From: Idiomarina tyrosinivorans
GTDB lineage: Bacteria; Pseudomonadota; Gammaproteobacteria; Enterobacterales; Alteromonadaceae
Direction of reading: 5' to 3'
NCBI RefSeq assembly: GCF_003987475.1
Contig: NZ_PIQH01000005.1
Span: forward strand, 142,683 to 206,682
Length of the DNA stretch: 64,000 bases
In this document: piece by piece, positions 55,770 to 63,970 of the stretch
How positions within the stretch are numbered: the first letter of the stretch is position 1
Layout of the letters: the number at the start of each line of letters is the position of its first letter
The notes under the pieces: generated by a model
Seen by the model: the letters and a program-made list of their open reading frames with translations, nothing else
Databases searched by the model: none
What the model was told of the DNA's origin: nothing
Position numbers and translations under genes: made by a program

Positions 55770-55812
55770 TCACTAACCCTTAATTGTGACTGTATTTCAG
55801 CGTAGCACATAG

Positions 55813-55837
55813 AAAAAACCCCGCCGATTGGCGGGGT
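55813..55837 (-). terminator. Terminator after rpmA
   Basis: On the minus strand ACCCCGCC (loop AATC) GGCGGGGT followed by TTTTTT; a 8-base-pair GC-rich stem about 30 bases after rpmA. It would partly uncouple obgE from the ribosomal-protein genes. Confidence 0.88.
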
Positions 55838-55867
55838 CTTACGCTATCTTGACCTAGCCTATCGGGC

Positions 55868-56125
55868 TTAGTCTGTGATGACGCTTACGAACTTACGGTT
55901 GCGCGGACCTTTCACGTCGAAAGATACTTTGCCTTCCGCAGTTGCGAATAAGGTGTGGTCTTTACCGATACCTACGTTGTCACCCGCGTGGAAACGAGTA
56001 CCACGTTGACGAACCAAGATGTTACCAGCTAATACAGACTCACCACCGAAACGTTTAACACCCAGACGTTTACTTTCTGAGTCACGACCGTTTTTGGTTG
56101 AACCACCAGCCTTTTTGTGTGCCAT
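55868..56125 (-). CDS. rpmA: 50S ribosomal protein L27
   Basis: Bacterial large-subunit protein near the peptidyl-transferase centre. [22 protein letters not shown] is the conserved N-terminal arm reaching the P-site, and the body ([22 protein letters not shown]) follows. 85 residues, standard. It lies 15 bases after rplU. Confidence 0.98.
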   Translation of the reverse strand: MAHKKAGGSTKNGRDSESKRLGVKRFGGESVLAGNILVRQRGTRFHAGDNVGIGKDHTLFATAEGKVSFDVKGPRNRKFVSVITD

Positions 56126-56140
56126 GTCGTTACTCCTTAA

Positions 56141-56452
56141 TTAACCGTTGATACCAGTGATTTTCACTTCAGTGAACCACTGACGATGACCCTGCTGTTT
56201 GCGAGAGTGCTTGCGACGGCGGAATTTAACAATTTTCACTTTGTCTGCGCGACCGTGATTTACCACTTCTGCCGTTACTTTACCGCCGTCTACAAACGGA
56301 GCGCCAATGTTTGCGCTGTCGCCGTTAGACACCATTAATACCTGGTCGAATTCAACTACATCACCGGTAGCTGCTTCCAGTTTTTCCAGGCGGACGATTT
56401 GGCCTTCAGACACTCGGTGCTGTTTACCGCCACTTTGGAATACTGCGTACAT
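56141..56452 (-). CDS. rplU: 50S ribosomal protein L21
   Basis: Large-subunit protein that binds 23S r[28 protein letters not shown] at the start and [26 protein letters not shown] at the end are diagnostic. The ATG at 56450-56452 gives 103 residues (E. coli 103) and is preceded by GGAGAAAGA; an ATG five codons upstream lacks that spacing. It has a strong promoter at 56504-56532. Confidence 0.98.
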   Translation of the reverse strand: MYAVFQSGGKQHRVSEGQIVRLEKLEAATGDVVEFDQVLMVSNGDSANIGAPFVDGGKVTAEVVNHGRADKVKIVKFRRRKHSRKQQGHRQWFTEVKITGING

Positions 56453-56480
56453 AGTCTTTCTCCACAACCCTTGAAGGGGA

Positions 56481-56496
56481 CTAAATTCAAATTTAG
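56481..56496 (-). promoter_or_regulatory. Palindromic leader of the rplU-rpmA transcript
   Basis: The predicted 5' leader contains the exact 16-base palindrome CTAAATTCAAATTTAG (56481-56496) followed by a second small stem CCCTT-g-AAGGG just before the ribosome-binding site. It may be an RNA element for autoregulation by L21; this is inference. Confidence 0.4.
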
Positions 56497-56503
56497 GGCG
56501 CGA

Positions 56504-56532
56504 ATTGTACGCAATCCCCAGAATGATCGCAA
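56504..56532 (-). promoter_or_regulatory. Predicted sigma70 promoter of rplU-rpmA
   Basis: On the minus strand TTGCGA (56527-56532) and TACAAT (56504-56509) are separated by exactly 17 bases, each 4-5 of 6 to consensus. It lies in the 87-base gap between ispB and rplU and gives a leader of about 45 bases. Strong spacing fits a ribosomal-protein operon. Confidence 0.7.
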
Positions 56533-56539
56533 GCGCTTT

Positions 56540-57559
56540 TTACGCCACCCGATCGACCGCTAAATAGGTCAACGCCAACAGTGCCTGTTTATGTTCAGAT
56601 TCCGCCAGACCCTCGATACTTTGCCGCGCTTGCTCTGCTGCTTGCAATGCTTTAGCGCGGGTGTAATCGAGCGCCCCGGTACGTTCCATCGCTGCCAAAA
56701 TCGTCTGCAAGTGCTGACGTCCGTCGCCCTGTTCTATCGCACCCCGAATGAGCTGTTGCTCAGCATCCGAACCGTGCCACATGGCGTAAAGTAACGGTAG
56801 CGTCGGTTTGCCCTCGGCTAAATCGTCGCCAGCATTCTTCCCCATTGCCTCACTATCCGACACATAGTCCAGGAGGTCATCGACCAACTGAAAAGCCGTA
56901 CCTAAATAGCGCCCATAATCCGCCATTTGTTGGATGGTTTGTTCAGATTGCTGCGTTAGCATGGCGGACAGTTCTGTCGCAGCCTCGAAAAGCTTCGCGG
57001 TTTTACCGTAAATCACATCAAAATAGCGCACTTCGGTGGTCTCAGGATCGTTACAGTTCATTAGCTGTAACACCTCGCCCTCAGCAATGACATTGGTCGC
57101 GTCGGCCATCACCTTAAGAATTTTCAGATCATCTAGCTCGACTAACAGCTGAAACGCTCGGGTGTAGAGGAAGTCTCCCACCAACACGCTGGCTTGGTTA
57201 CCGAATACCGCATTCGCGGTTTCGCGTCCACGCCGCAATGAAGATTCGTCCACAACATCGTCGTGCAACAGCGTCGCGGTATGAATAAATTCAATAATGG
57301 TCGCCAGTTTACAATGGTCGTAGCCTTGATAACCCAATGCTCGGCAAGCCAATACCGCCAACAATGGGCGCAAGCGTTTGCCGCCACTATTAATAATGTA
57401 AAGGCCAAGTTGGTTGATCAACGCGACATCCGACTGCAGTTGGTCGGCAATAATTCGGTTAACACCTTGCATGTCTTCATGCGTCAGTGCTTTTATCGAC
57501 GGCATATCCATCATGTTGAATGAGGTTTGCGACTGGTTAAAGGAGACAGAATGGTACAT
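56540..57559 (-). CDS. ispB: Octaprenyl diphosphate synthase
   Basis: Makes the octaprenyl side chain of ubiquinone. Aspartate-rich motifs DDVVD (LLHDDVVDE) and DDLLD (LVDDLLDYV) plus GGKRLRPLLAVLA are present. The frame opens at 57559 (339 residues), but E. coli IspB aligns from the Met at residue 19 (MPSIKALTHEDM), and no ribosome-binding site is visible at the first ATG, so the true start may be one of three Met codons at residues 16-19. It runs in the same direction as rplU; in E. coli it is divergent. Confidence 0.93.
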   Translation of the reverse strand: MYHSVSFNQSQTSFNMMDMPSIKALTHEDMQGVNRIIADQLQSDVALINQLGLYIINSGGKRLRPLLAVLACRALGYQGYDHCKLATIIEFIHTATLLHDDVVDESSLRRGRETANAVFGNQASVLVGDFLYTRAFQLLVELDDLKILKVMADATNVIAEGEVLQLMNCNDPETTEVRYFDVIYGKTAKLFEAATELSAMLTQQSEQTIQQMADYGRYLGTAFQLVDDLLDYVSDSEAMGKNAGDDLAEGKPTLPLLYAMWHGSDAEQQLIRGAIEQGDGRQHLQTILAAMERTGALDYTRAKALQAAEQARQSIEGLAESEHKQALLALTYLAVDRVA

Positions 57560-57601
57560 GATTTTGTAAAGAAGGGCTATTGCTAGCCCTTTCTAACGCT
57601 C

Positions 57602-57790
57602 TTATTTTTGCGCACTTTCGTCGTATTTGGAGGGAATACTCTTCATACACTCTGTGCGGTCGGGCTCAGGCAGTTGCTGACACTTTTGCACTGCCTCCTT
57701 GTGGAGTTCGGCTTGCTCGTCAGTGGTGCTACAAGCAGCTACACTGGCGACAACGAGTAGCGCACTGCCATACATTGCTAAAATTCTCAT
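57602..57790 (-). CDS. Small lipoprotein (62 residues)
   Basis: A short frame beginning at ATG 57788-57790 with the near-perfect ribosome-binding sequence AGGAGGTG just upstream. The product has a signal sequence with lipobox VAAC (Cys20), then a hydrophilic tail with paired cysteines (KCQQLPEPDRTECMKS). This fits a small outer-membrane or periplasmic lipoprotein. Similar small lipoproteins are common in Alteromonadales; no named family is recognised. A longer frame upstream is not supported. Confidence 0.75.
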   Translation of the reverse strand: MRILAMYGSALLVVASVAACSTTDEQAELHKEAVQKCQQLPEPDRTECMKSIPSKYDESAQK

Positions 57791-57798
57791 AACACCTC

Positions 57799-58167
57799 CT
57801 AGACCGGTGGTTGCCAAAGCTCGACTTTGTTGCCCTCCGGATCGAGAAACCAACCGAAACGACCGAACTCATCCTGTTGCGGTTGGTCAACTCTCTGTCC
57901 GCCAGCGGCCTCGACCTTATCGAGTAACGCATCAACATCGTCAACCACAAAGTTCACCATGAATGGTTGTTGCGACGGTTGTAAGTACTTCGTATCCTTA
58001 GGAAAAAGCGACCAAACGTTATACGCCTGCTGCGGGTAATCCGCGGTGTTAAATTGCGCTCCCCAAGGTTGATACGGCACTCCTAACACTTCTTTGTACC
58101 ACGCCCCCAGCTTTTCTGGATCATTAGCCGTATAAAAAACGCCACCTATCCCTAGTACTTTTGCCAT
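57799..58167 (-). CDS. VOC-superfamily (glyoxalase/bleomycin-resistance-like) protein
   Basis: A 122-residue protein with two beta-alpha-beta-beta-beta units of the vicinal oxygen chelate fold: LGIGGVFYTANDPEKLGAWYKEVLG at the start and FGWFLDPEGNKVELWQPP at the end, with metal-ligand-like E near the terminus. ATG at 58165-58167 is chosen because GGAGAAAA precedes it; a GTG one codon earlier is weaker. The substrate is unknown. It is followed 8 bases later by the small lipoprotein gene. Confidence 0.8.
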   Translation of the reverse strand: MAKVLGIGGVFYTANDPEKLGAWYKEVLGVPYQPWGAQFNTADYPQQAYNVWSLFPKDTKYLQPSQQPFMVNFVVDDVDALLDKVEAAGGQRVDQPQQDEFGRFGWFLDPEGNKVELWQPPV

Positions 58168-58230
58168 CACTTTTCTCCGGATTTTGTCGCCGCTATTGGC
58201 CGTTATTATTTTCTAGAAACTAAGCGTAGC

Positions 58231-58965
58231 CTAATCGCCTGAAAGTGTCTGCCAGCGCCAGCGAATTGCAGCGCCCATAACCACACTAAACAGCAGCAAA
58301 TAACCGACATGCCAGTACCATGCAATCCCCTCATCCGCACCAATCACCGCGAACGCTAATTGCGCAAAATGAAATGTCGGCAACCATAGGGCCACATTTT
58401 GTAACGCTTCAGGGAACAACATGATCGGGATCCACAGCCCACCAAAAAATGCTGTGGGTAAATAAATGAGGTTGGCGATGGCTGGCGTTGAACGCTCGGC
58501 AAAGGTTAACCCCAGCAACAGCCCCAACAACGCAAATGGAATGACGCCGAGCAATAAAATAGCAGTTAACAGCAGGTATTGGCTCGGAGCAAGCGTCACC
58601 TTGCCAGCAGTTGTGGCAAGGAGCAACAACAACGCCCAGATGACCACGGCAAACACCAAACTGCTCAATAACTTAGCGCACAAGTACGCGGTCATCGGCA
58701 TGGGCGATAAGCGCTTAAGTGTTAACCAGCCTTTAGCTCGGTCGGTAGCCACGTACACCGAAAAGTTAAACAATGCCGGCGCAATGACTCCGAAGCAGCC
58801 ATATCCCACCAACAAATAGCCTGGATGACCTTGGGAGAAGTGCAAAATAATGCCAAAGAAAATATAGAAAACTAACGGGAATGCCAGCGACGGAATAAAA
58901 AAGGACGGTGTCCGTAGCAGACTTTTAAGATCATAGTACGTTTCGCTGAAATATACGGTATTCAT
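58231..58965 (-). CDS. ABC-2 type exporter permease
   Basis: A 244-residue protein with about six transmembrane helices and the ABC-2 family pattern (PMTAYLCAKLLSSLVFAVVIW, FAERSTPAIANLIYLPTAFFGGLWIP). It is the partner of the ATPase directly upstream, overlapping by one base. The pair resembles exporters controlled by DesKR-type two-component systems, such as YvfRS in Bacillus. Substrate unknown. Confidence 0.83.
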   Translation of the reverse strand: MNTVYFSETYYDLKSLLRTPSFFIPSLAFPLVFYIFFGIILHFSQGHPGYLLVGYGCFGVIAPALFNFSVYVATDRAKGWLTLKRLSPMPMTAYLCAKLLSSLVFAVVIWALLLLLATTAGKVTLAPSQYLLLTAILLLGVIPFALLGLLLGLTFAERSTPAIANLIYLPTAFFGGLWIPIMLFPEALQNVALWLPTFHFAQLAFAVIGADEGIAWYWHVGYLLLFSVVMGAAIRWRWQTLSGD

Positions 58966-59861
58966 TACGCTTGCCCTCCTGTGAGGTGTAAAAAAATGTG
59001 CTCTAGCGACAACATCTGCACATCTAAATCTTGTAAATCCGGGTCTTGATTTAGTAACGCTCGCAACGTATCTGGTGCTGACTTACTGGTAATTGTTAGT
59101 AAACGCTCACTGCTGACATCTACCACGCCGGGCAATTGCCAAAGCTGTTGCTGCGATAAACTCGAACGACAACGAATGCGTTGGTAATTCAGTCGTGACT
59201 TGAGTGAGCTGACACTATCGTTGGCAATGACGCGACCTTGGTGGAGAACCACAACACGATCAGCAAGCTGCTCGGCTTCTTCTAAATAATGTGTGGTTAA
59301 TAGCATTCCTACTTGCTGCTGTCGTAATTCGGCGATTTGTTGCCACAAGCGACGGCGCGCATGGATGTCCATACCTACCGTAGGCTCGTCTAAAAATAGT
59401 AAGCGTGGGTTGCCGCACAATGCGAGTGCAAGTAACAGCCGTTGTTGCTGGCCAGCGGACAAATCTCCACAGCGGTGATGCTGTACCGCTTCAAGGTCGG
59501 CAATCTCAAGCAACTCTGCTAACGATTTTGGGTTGGCGTAATAATGGCGAAAAACCAATAACTGCTCGGCAACCGTTAGTGTTGCGGATACCGAGCCAAG
59601 CTGGAGCATGACGCCTAACTGTTGCTTTATATTGGCAGCTCGCCGTTGGTCATGTTGCTGGTATCCCAACAACGAAAAGTGTTCACACTGGTAAGGCATG
59701 AGCCCAAGTAGACTCTTGATGAGGGTGGTCTTTCCAGCACCGTTAATACCTAAAACGGCGACAACCTCACCCGCGGCGATCGTCAGATTCACGTTTTCTA
59801 AAACCGCCTGTGAGCCATATCCGGCATTGAGTTGTTGCATTTCCGCTAAAAGGGTTTTCAT
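58965..59861 (-). CDS. ABC exporter ATP-binding protein
   Basis: A 298-residue ATPase: Walker A LGINGAGKTTLIKSLLG, signature LSAGQQQRLLLALALC, Walker B LLFLDEPTVGMD and switch TTHYLEEAEQLADRV, then a C-terminal domain of about 80 residues. The ATG at 59859-59861 has AAAGGAAAG directly upstream; an ATG 19 codons earlier (59916-59918) is not supported. It diverges from the sensor-kinase/regulator pair. Confidence 0.87.
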   Translation of the reverse strand: MKTLLAEMQQLNAGYGSQAVLENVNLTIAAGEVVAVLGINGAGKTTLIKSLLGLMPYQCEHFSLLGYQQHDQRRAANIKQQLGVMLQLGSVSATLTVAEQLLVFRHYYANPKSLAELLEIADLEAVQHHRCGDLSAGQQQRLLLALALCGNPRLLFLDEPTVGMDIHARRRLWQQIAELRQQQVGMLLTTHYLEEAEQLADRVVVLHQGRVIANDSVSSLKSRLNYQRIRCRSSLSQQQLWQLPGVVDVSSERLLTITSKSAPDTLRALLNQDPDLQDLDVQMLSLEHIFLHLTGGQA

Positions 59862-59894
59862 GTTCTTTCCTTTGCTGTTCGCTCGATCATTCGG

Positions 59895-59910
59895 TTCCAG
59901 TATTGTGGAA
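59895..59910 (-). promoter_or_regulatory. Inverted repeat upstream of the ABC exporter genes
   Basis: TTCCA-n6-TGGAA at 59895-59910, between the ABC ATPase start and the two-component genes. Short and only moderately significant; possible operator. Confidence 0.3.
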
Positions 59911-59953
59911 CGGCTCAAGGCTTAGTGGCAGTGCCTGATGTCAGTTAATTGCC

Positions 59954-59967
59954 GTGACAATTGTCAC
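59954..59967. promoter_or_regulatory. 14-base perfect palindrome between the divergent operons
   Basis: GTGACAATTGTCAC is exactly palindromic and lies 37 bases before the kinase start. The position between an ABC exporter and its DesKR-type regulators is what is expected for a NarL-family response regulator operator. Binding is inferred, not shown. Confidence 0.55.
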
Positions 59968-60003
59968 TAGCAAGAGCAATAAAGGCTGGGCATAATCGAG
60001 GCT

Positions 60004-61092
60004 ATGAACGCATCATTGAAATTAGAAAATCGGCTGGCGTGGGTTTACCTGTTTAACCTTGGCTTCTTCCTCCTGCCGTTGGGTTTTTTCGACTACAGTG
60101 CTATGCAGCTAGTCATTATGCTAGCTGCGTTGGGAGCGTTTGTTGCCGTGTATTTTTGGGCTTACCGATGCAGTAGCGAAAATATGTGGCTTCCGATCCT
60201 TATAATGGTAGCCATCGCCTGTGCAATGACGCCGTTAAACGGCGGCTCTATTGCCTTGTTTGCCTACGCTGGCTTTTTTATGGGCTTTGCTTACCGAACG
60301 CGTAGTGCAATTGTCGGCATTGCTGCGTTATTAGCGCTACTCCTCATCTTTGACCAATTTATTGGTGTGCGCTGGCAACTATTCTTGCAGTACGGCGTGG
60401 TGGTGGTAGCTGGCGTATCGATATTCGGTATGGTTGAGCGCAGCAAACGCTTGAACCGCCAGCGTGAACAACGCAGTAATGCGGAAATAGAACGCTTAGC
60501 CAGTACCCTAGAGCGTGAACGTATTGCCCGCGACCTGCATGACGTGCTCGGCCACACGCTATCCTCGATTATTCTCAAAGCAGATTTAGCGAAAGAATTA
60601 CTTAAGCGTAATGACACGGCGGCGGCTAAAACCCAGCTACAAGAATTAGCCAGCGTGGCGCGACAGTCGCTTTCTCAGGTACGCCAAAGTGTTGCTGGGT
60701 ATCGCCATCGCAGCCTGCAAGAGGAGCTTGATGCGCTGAAAGCGACGCTCGCAGAGGCGGGCTTTATCACAGGTGTGCAGGGCACCGTGCCGAAACTTCC
60801 TAAAGCACAAGAACAAACTCTTATATTTGCCTTGAAAGAGCTCGCCACAAACGCGTTGCGCCATAGTCGTGGAAAGCATTTCACGATCAGCTTTAGCCAA
60901 AATGGTGCTGAACATGCCATCACTGTAGCCGATGATGGCCCCTGCGACGCTGAAATTATTCCCGGTAATGGATTAACCGGGTTAGCAGAGCGCCTGGCTG
61001 AGCAACAAGGAGATTTAGCGATTGAGCGCGACAGTCGGCATTACACATTCACCATCCGCATGCACTCAACTGCTTTGGCTAGCGAGGGTTAA
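60004..61092 (+). CDS. Sensor histidine kinase, HisKA_3/DesK type
   Basis: A 362-residue kinase with four or five membrane helices (about 12-30, 36-54, 62-80, 85-98, 102-142), a short coiled coil, then the HisKA_3 motif ERIARDLHDVLGHTLSSI with H179 and the HATPase box (ELATNALRHSRG, DDGPCDAE, GLTGLAERL). This is the DesK/LiaS-like class. It overlaps no gene; the regulator follows after 3 bases. It diverges from the ABC exporter operon, a common set-up for stress-responsive exporters. Confidence 0.88.
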   Translation: MNASLKLENRLAWVYLFNLGFFLLPLGFFDYSAMQLVIMLAALGAFVAVYFWAYRCSSENMWLPILIMVAIACAMTPLNGGSIALFAYAGFFMGFAYRTRSAIVGIAALLALLLIFDQFIGVRWQLFLQYGVVVVAGVSIFGMVERSKRLNRQREQRSNAEIERLASTLERERIARDLHDVLGHTLSSIILKADLAKELLKRNDTAAAKTQLQELASVARQSLSQVRQSVAGYRHRSLQEELDALKATLAEAGFITGVQGTVPKLPKAQEQTLIFALKELATNALRHSRGKHFTISFSQNGAEHAITVADDGPCDAEIIPGNGLTGLAERLAEQQGDLAIERDSRHYTFTIRMHSTALASEG

Positions 61093-61095
61093 ACG

Positions 61096-61692
61096 ATGAA
61101 AATTCTGTTTGCCGAAGATCAGACCATGGTACGCAACGCCTTAGCCAACCTATTGCGCTTACAAGACGATACGCAAGTGATTGAAGCAGAAAATGGCCAA
61201 ATGGCTATAGAACAGCTAAAGGCACAGGCGTTCGACTTAGTGCTCACCGATATTGAGATGCCTGAAATCAGCGGTATTGAGCTGACTCAGTGGGTTAAGC
61301 AATACCAACCGCAAACCCCCGTAGTGGTTATTACTACCTTCAATCGAAGCGGTTATATACAGCGAGTTTTAGATGCTGGTGCCAAAGGCTTTTTATTGAA
61401 AGACGCCCCCGTAGAAGAACTACTGCAGGCATTGCGCAGTGTGCTTGCTGGGCAAAGGGTCATTAACAACGAATTACTATTGCAAGCGCTGGGTAACCGC
61501 GATCCGCTAAGCGAAAAAGAACGCAAAGCACTGAAACTCGCCAGCGATGGCCTGACCACCAGCAAAATTGCCGCGACCTTATTTGTCGCCGAAGACACCG
61601 CCCGCAATATACTCTCCAATGCTATCAGTAAACTGCATGCGGAAAATCGCATTGATGCCGCGCGAATTGCTCATCAAAACGGTTGGCTGTAG
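61096..61692 (+). CDS. NarL/FixJ-family response regulator (DesR-like)
   Basis: A 198-residue regulator: receiver with D52 (LVLTDIEMPEISG) and K102, then a LuxR-type helix-turn-helix (about 135-190: SEKERKALKLASDGLTTSKIAATLFVAEDTARNIL). It is coupled to the kinase and would activate or repress the divergent ABC exporter genes, perhaps through the palindrome at 59954-59967. Its stop touches the facing dgt gene. Confidence 0.87.
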   Translation: MKILFAEDQTMVRNALANLLRLQDDTQVIEAENGQMAIEQLKAQAFDLVLTDIEMPEISGIELTQWVKQYQPQTPVVVITTFNRSGYIQRVLDAGAKGFLLKDAPVEELLQALRSVLAGQRVINNELLLQALGNRDPLSEKERKALKLASDGLTTSKIAATLFVAEDTARNILSNAISKLHAENRIDAARIAHQNGWL

Positions 61693-62967
61693 TCACACGC
61701 GGTCGAATACTGATCCCATCTCTGGATTAAACAGTTTTGTGAATAAGCGGTTAGCATACTGATCGGTCATGCTCGCAAGGTAATCGCAAATCACTCGAGA
61801 CGGATTATGGCTCTGTTCGAATTCGGCGAGCACCGCCTTTGGTAAAAGTCGACTCGGGTTCTCGCGCAATACTTCAAACAATCGCAACACCATTTGTTGC
61901 CCTTTGTATTCCAGCGCTTGCACCGAGGGACTTTTTATAACGCGGTCAAATACCACCGTTTTCAATAACGCCAGAGTGGTTTCAAAAGATTCTGGTAAGA
62001 ACGCTTGTAAATCCAGTAATGCCGAGCCAAACAGTCCTTGTTCGCGCACTTCAATGGCGGGCACAAATTGTCCGACTAACCTGCTGATGGCGTATTTCCG
62101 TTGATTCTCGCAACCGGAAAACAATTGCTCGGTATACCACTGAGGGTTCTCGGAGAGTGGTCCCGTAGCCGGAAGCTGGGCAATCACATCGTGCTGCCAC
62201 TGCCTTTCGGTTAACAACTGCAACGCTATCGCATCTTCGAGATCGTGAATGCCATAAGAAATGTCGTCAGCCAGCTCCATGATTGAGGTATCGAATGCTT
62301 TGTATTGGGAACGGCCGTTTTGCACTTGGCAAAAACGCTCACGGTCTTTAGCGGCAAACGGCTCAAGGATCCACGCTAAAATATCCTCTTCGTCGTCGTG
62401 AATACACTTCGGCGGTTTATAGGCGTCTAAATTTACCGTACTGGCGCAAGGCTCTGGCTGTTTAGCCACCTGCCGATGTAATACCGGATATTTAAGTAGA
62501 CCCAACAAGGTTCGACGGGTTAGATCTAAGCCGTGATTTTGTGAATATTCGCCAAGACGCGCAGCAATACGCAAGGTTTGGCCATTGCCTTCAAAGCCTC
62601 CGTGGCGGTGCATAAAATAATTCAGCGCGGCCTCGCCTCCATGCCCAAACGGCGGATGACCGATGTCGTGCGCTAGGCAGATAGCTTCTATTTGAAAGAA
62701 CGACGGCAGCGCCTGAGTTATTGCGCTGCTTTGCTGATATTTATCGCGCAACGCCTCGCTAATGCCCGAGCCAATTTGGGCTACTTCCAGGGTATGGGTT
62801 AAACGCGTTCTATAAAAGTCGTTTTCGCCAACGCTCAGCACCTGCGTCTTTGATTGCAAGCGCCTAAAGGCCGCCGAGTGAATCAGCCGCGCCCGATCCC
62901 GCTGCGCGGGGCTGTCGGACGTATCGGCATTGAAAGCTGAGGAAGATTGTGAACGGCGTTGCTGCAT
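61693..62967 (-). CDS. dgt: dGTPase-like deoxynucleotide triphosphohydrolase
   Basis: HD-domain enzyme that splits dGTP (and often other dNTPs) to deoxynucleoside and triphosphate. The HD ligands are H58 (THTLEVAQIG), H100-D101 (CLAHDIGHPPFGHGG) and the later D of ELADDISYGIHDLED. At 424 residues it is shorter than E. coli Dgt (505), fitting the dGTPase-like clade. Dgt proteins can limit phage replication; no defence genes surround it here. It ends exactly against the regulator stop (61692/61693). Confidence 0.92.
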   Translation of the reverse strand: MQQRRSQSSSAFNADTSDSPAQRDRARLIHSAAFRRLQSKTQVLSVGENDFYRTRLTHTLEVAQIGSGISEALRDKYQQSSAITQALPSFFQIEAICLAHDIGHPPFGHGGEAALNYFMHRHGGFEGNGQTLRIAARLGEYSQNHGLDLTRRTLLGLLKYPVLHRQVAKQPEPCASTVNLDAYKPPKCIHDDEEDILAWILEPFAAKDRERFCQVQNGRSQYKAFDTSIMELADDISYGIHDLEDAIALQLLTERQWQHDVIAQLPATGPLSENPQWYTEQLFSGCENQRKYAISRLVGQFVPAIEVREQGLFGSALLDLQAFLPESFETTLALLKTVVFDRVIKSPSVQALEYKGQQMVLRLFEVLRENPSRLLPKAVLAEFEQSHNPSRVICDYLASMTDQYANRLFTKLFNPEMGSVFDRV

Positions 62968-63054
62968 AATGTAAAAGGCGTGAAGCTGATTAAAAATGTT
63001 AGTCCCAATCTACCAGCTTCACCGCTGGGCTGCCATCCACTTAGCACAACGCGA

Positions 63055-63726
63055 TTACACTTTACCGTCTTTATTCTCCTGAAGCGTCATTGAGGGAGTA
63101 AAACTGAGTTCATTGCTTTGCACTTTTGGGTTGCTCTTTAGTGCTGCGATCACTCTATCGTGCCACTTTCGTGGATGACTTTCGGATAAGCTTATGAGCA
63201 CTGAATTCGGTGTATTCGGGTTGCTGGCTAATATCAGTCGGGTCGACATAGCGGTATTTTCGGTAAACAATGCTTGTAATACATCTGCCGGTGTATTCGG
63301 ATTTTTCGCTAGGCGATTCTGTAACTCGTAGCCAACATTCAAATGCGACTGCGCGAGTTCCCGCAAACGCTCCGTTGGTGTATCGGGGTTCGCCGCATCT
63401 AGCAACGCGGTATTAATTTGCAGCGTATCGACCGTTGTTTTAACGCTGAACCCTACCAGTGCTAATGCAACAACAGTAAAGGCCGCAGCGACCCAGCTGT
63501 AATGGTTCTGCCAAGTCCTTACGGCCAGATAGATGGCGGCTGCCAGCAATACGCCGATAGCAATGCTAGAGATAAGCGAGTAAAGCGAAAATAAACCCAT
63601 CTGAGGGTCAACAACCGTTTCCGAAAGCCGCCCTTCCAACACATATTTTATTAAGGCGACAATGCCACCAACGACCACAGCAATGCTCGCAACCCGCTTT
63701 TTAGACAGCGGTTTTGATACGTCCAT
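63055..63726 (-). CDS. Membrane protein with Asn-Pro-rich helical repeats (LRV-like)
   Basis: A 223-residue protein with three membrane helices (about 11-30, 47-69 and 76-96) and a cytoplasmic C-terminal domain of repeats with the core NPNTPxxVLxxL: ANPDTPTERLREL (about 112-124), NPNTPADVLQAL (142-153) and NPNTPNSVLISL (169-180). This spacing resembles the leucine-rich repeat variant (LRV) fold, which forms an alpha-alpha superhelix and usually mediates protein contacts. The family is not recognised as a named gene. Function unknown; the membrane anchor plus repeat domain suggests a scaffold role. Confidence 0.7.
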   Translation of the reverse strand: MDVSKPLSKKRVASIAVVVGGIVALIKYVLEGRLSETVVDPQMGLFSLYSLISSIAIGVLLAAAIYLAVRTWQNHYSWVAAAFTVVALALVGFSVKTTVDTLQINTALLDAANPDTPTERLRELAQSHLNVGYELQNRLAKNPNTPADVLQALFTENTAMSTRLILASNPNTPNSVLISLSESHPRKWHDRVIAALKSNPKVQSNELSFTPSMTLQENKDGKV

Positions 63727-63853
63727 ATTATTTATCCCTATTTACGAAATGCTTCCACTGACATCAAGGTTAGCCATATTATGAGGATTATCAAGGGTAA
63801 ATTAGTATGCGTTGTTATTTTGAGGCGCCAAGAACTGTTCAAATAGTAGGCAC

Positions 63854-63928
63854 AAAAAAGCCCGCCTAACCGCGCAATGCTGTTCACTTAAGCGGAGCAG
63901 CATTGCGATTCACCGGATAGCGGGTTTT
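63854..63928. repeat. Nested hairpin structure near the window end
   Basis: A perfect 10-base inverted repeat CGCAATGCTG (63873-63882) and CAGCATTGCG (63898-63907) sits inside an outer A/T-flanked stem AAAAAAGCCCGC (63854-63865) and GCGGGTTTT (63920-63928). The 274-base tail of the window (63727-64000) has no convincing gene. The nested dyads are like those at the ends of mobile elements, but no transposase is visible within the window. Confidence 0.5.
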
Positions 63929-63937
63929 GGATAGTTT

Positions 63938-63970
63938 AACCGACCTTGGTCTTGATGGCCTCGGTCGGTT
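63938..63970. terminator. Hairpin with T-rich flank, possible terminator
   Basis: AACCGACC (63938-63945), 17-base loop, GGTCGGTT (63963-63970) followed by TTCTTT. It lies near the right edge and may end an operon that enters from outside the window. Confidence 0.4.

Noticed and set aside
61693..62967. Treating dgt as part of an anti-phage island
   Set aside because: dGTPase-like genes are common in core genomes and no other defence genes are near.
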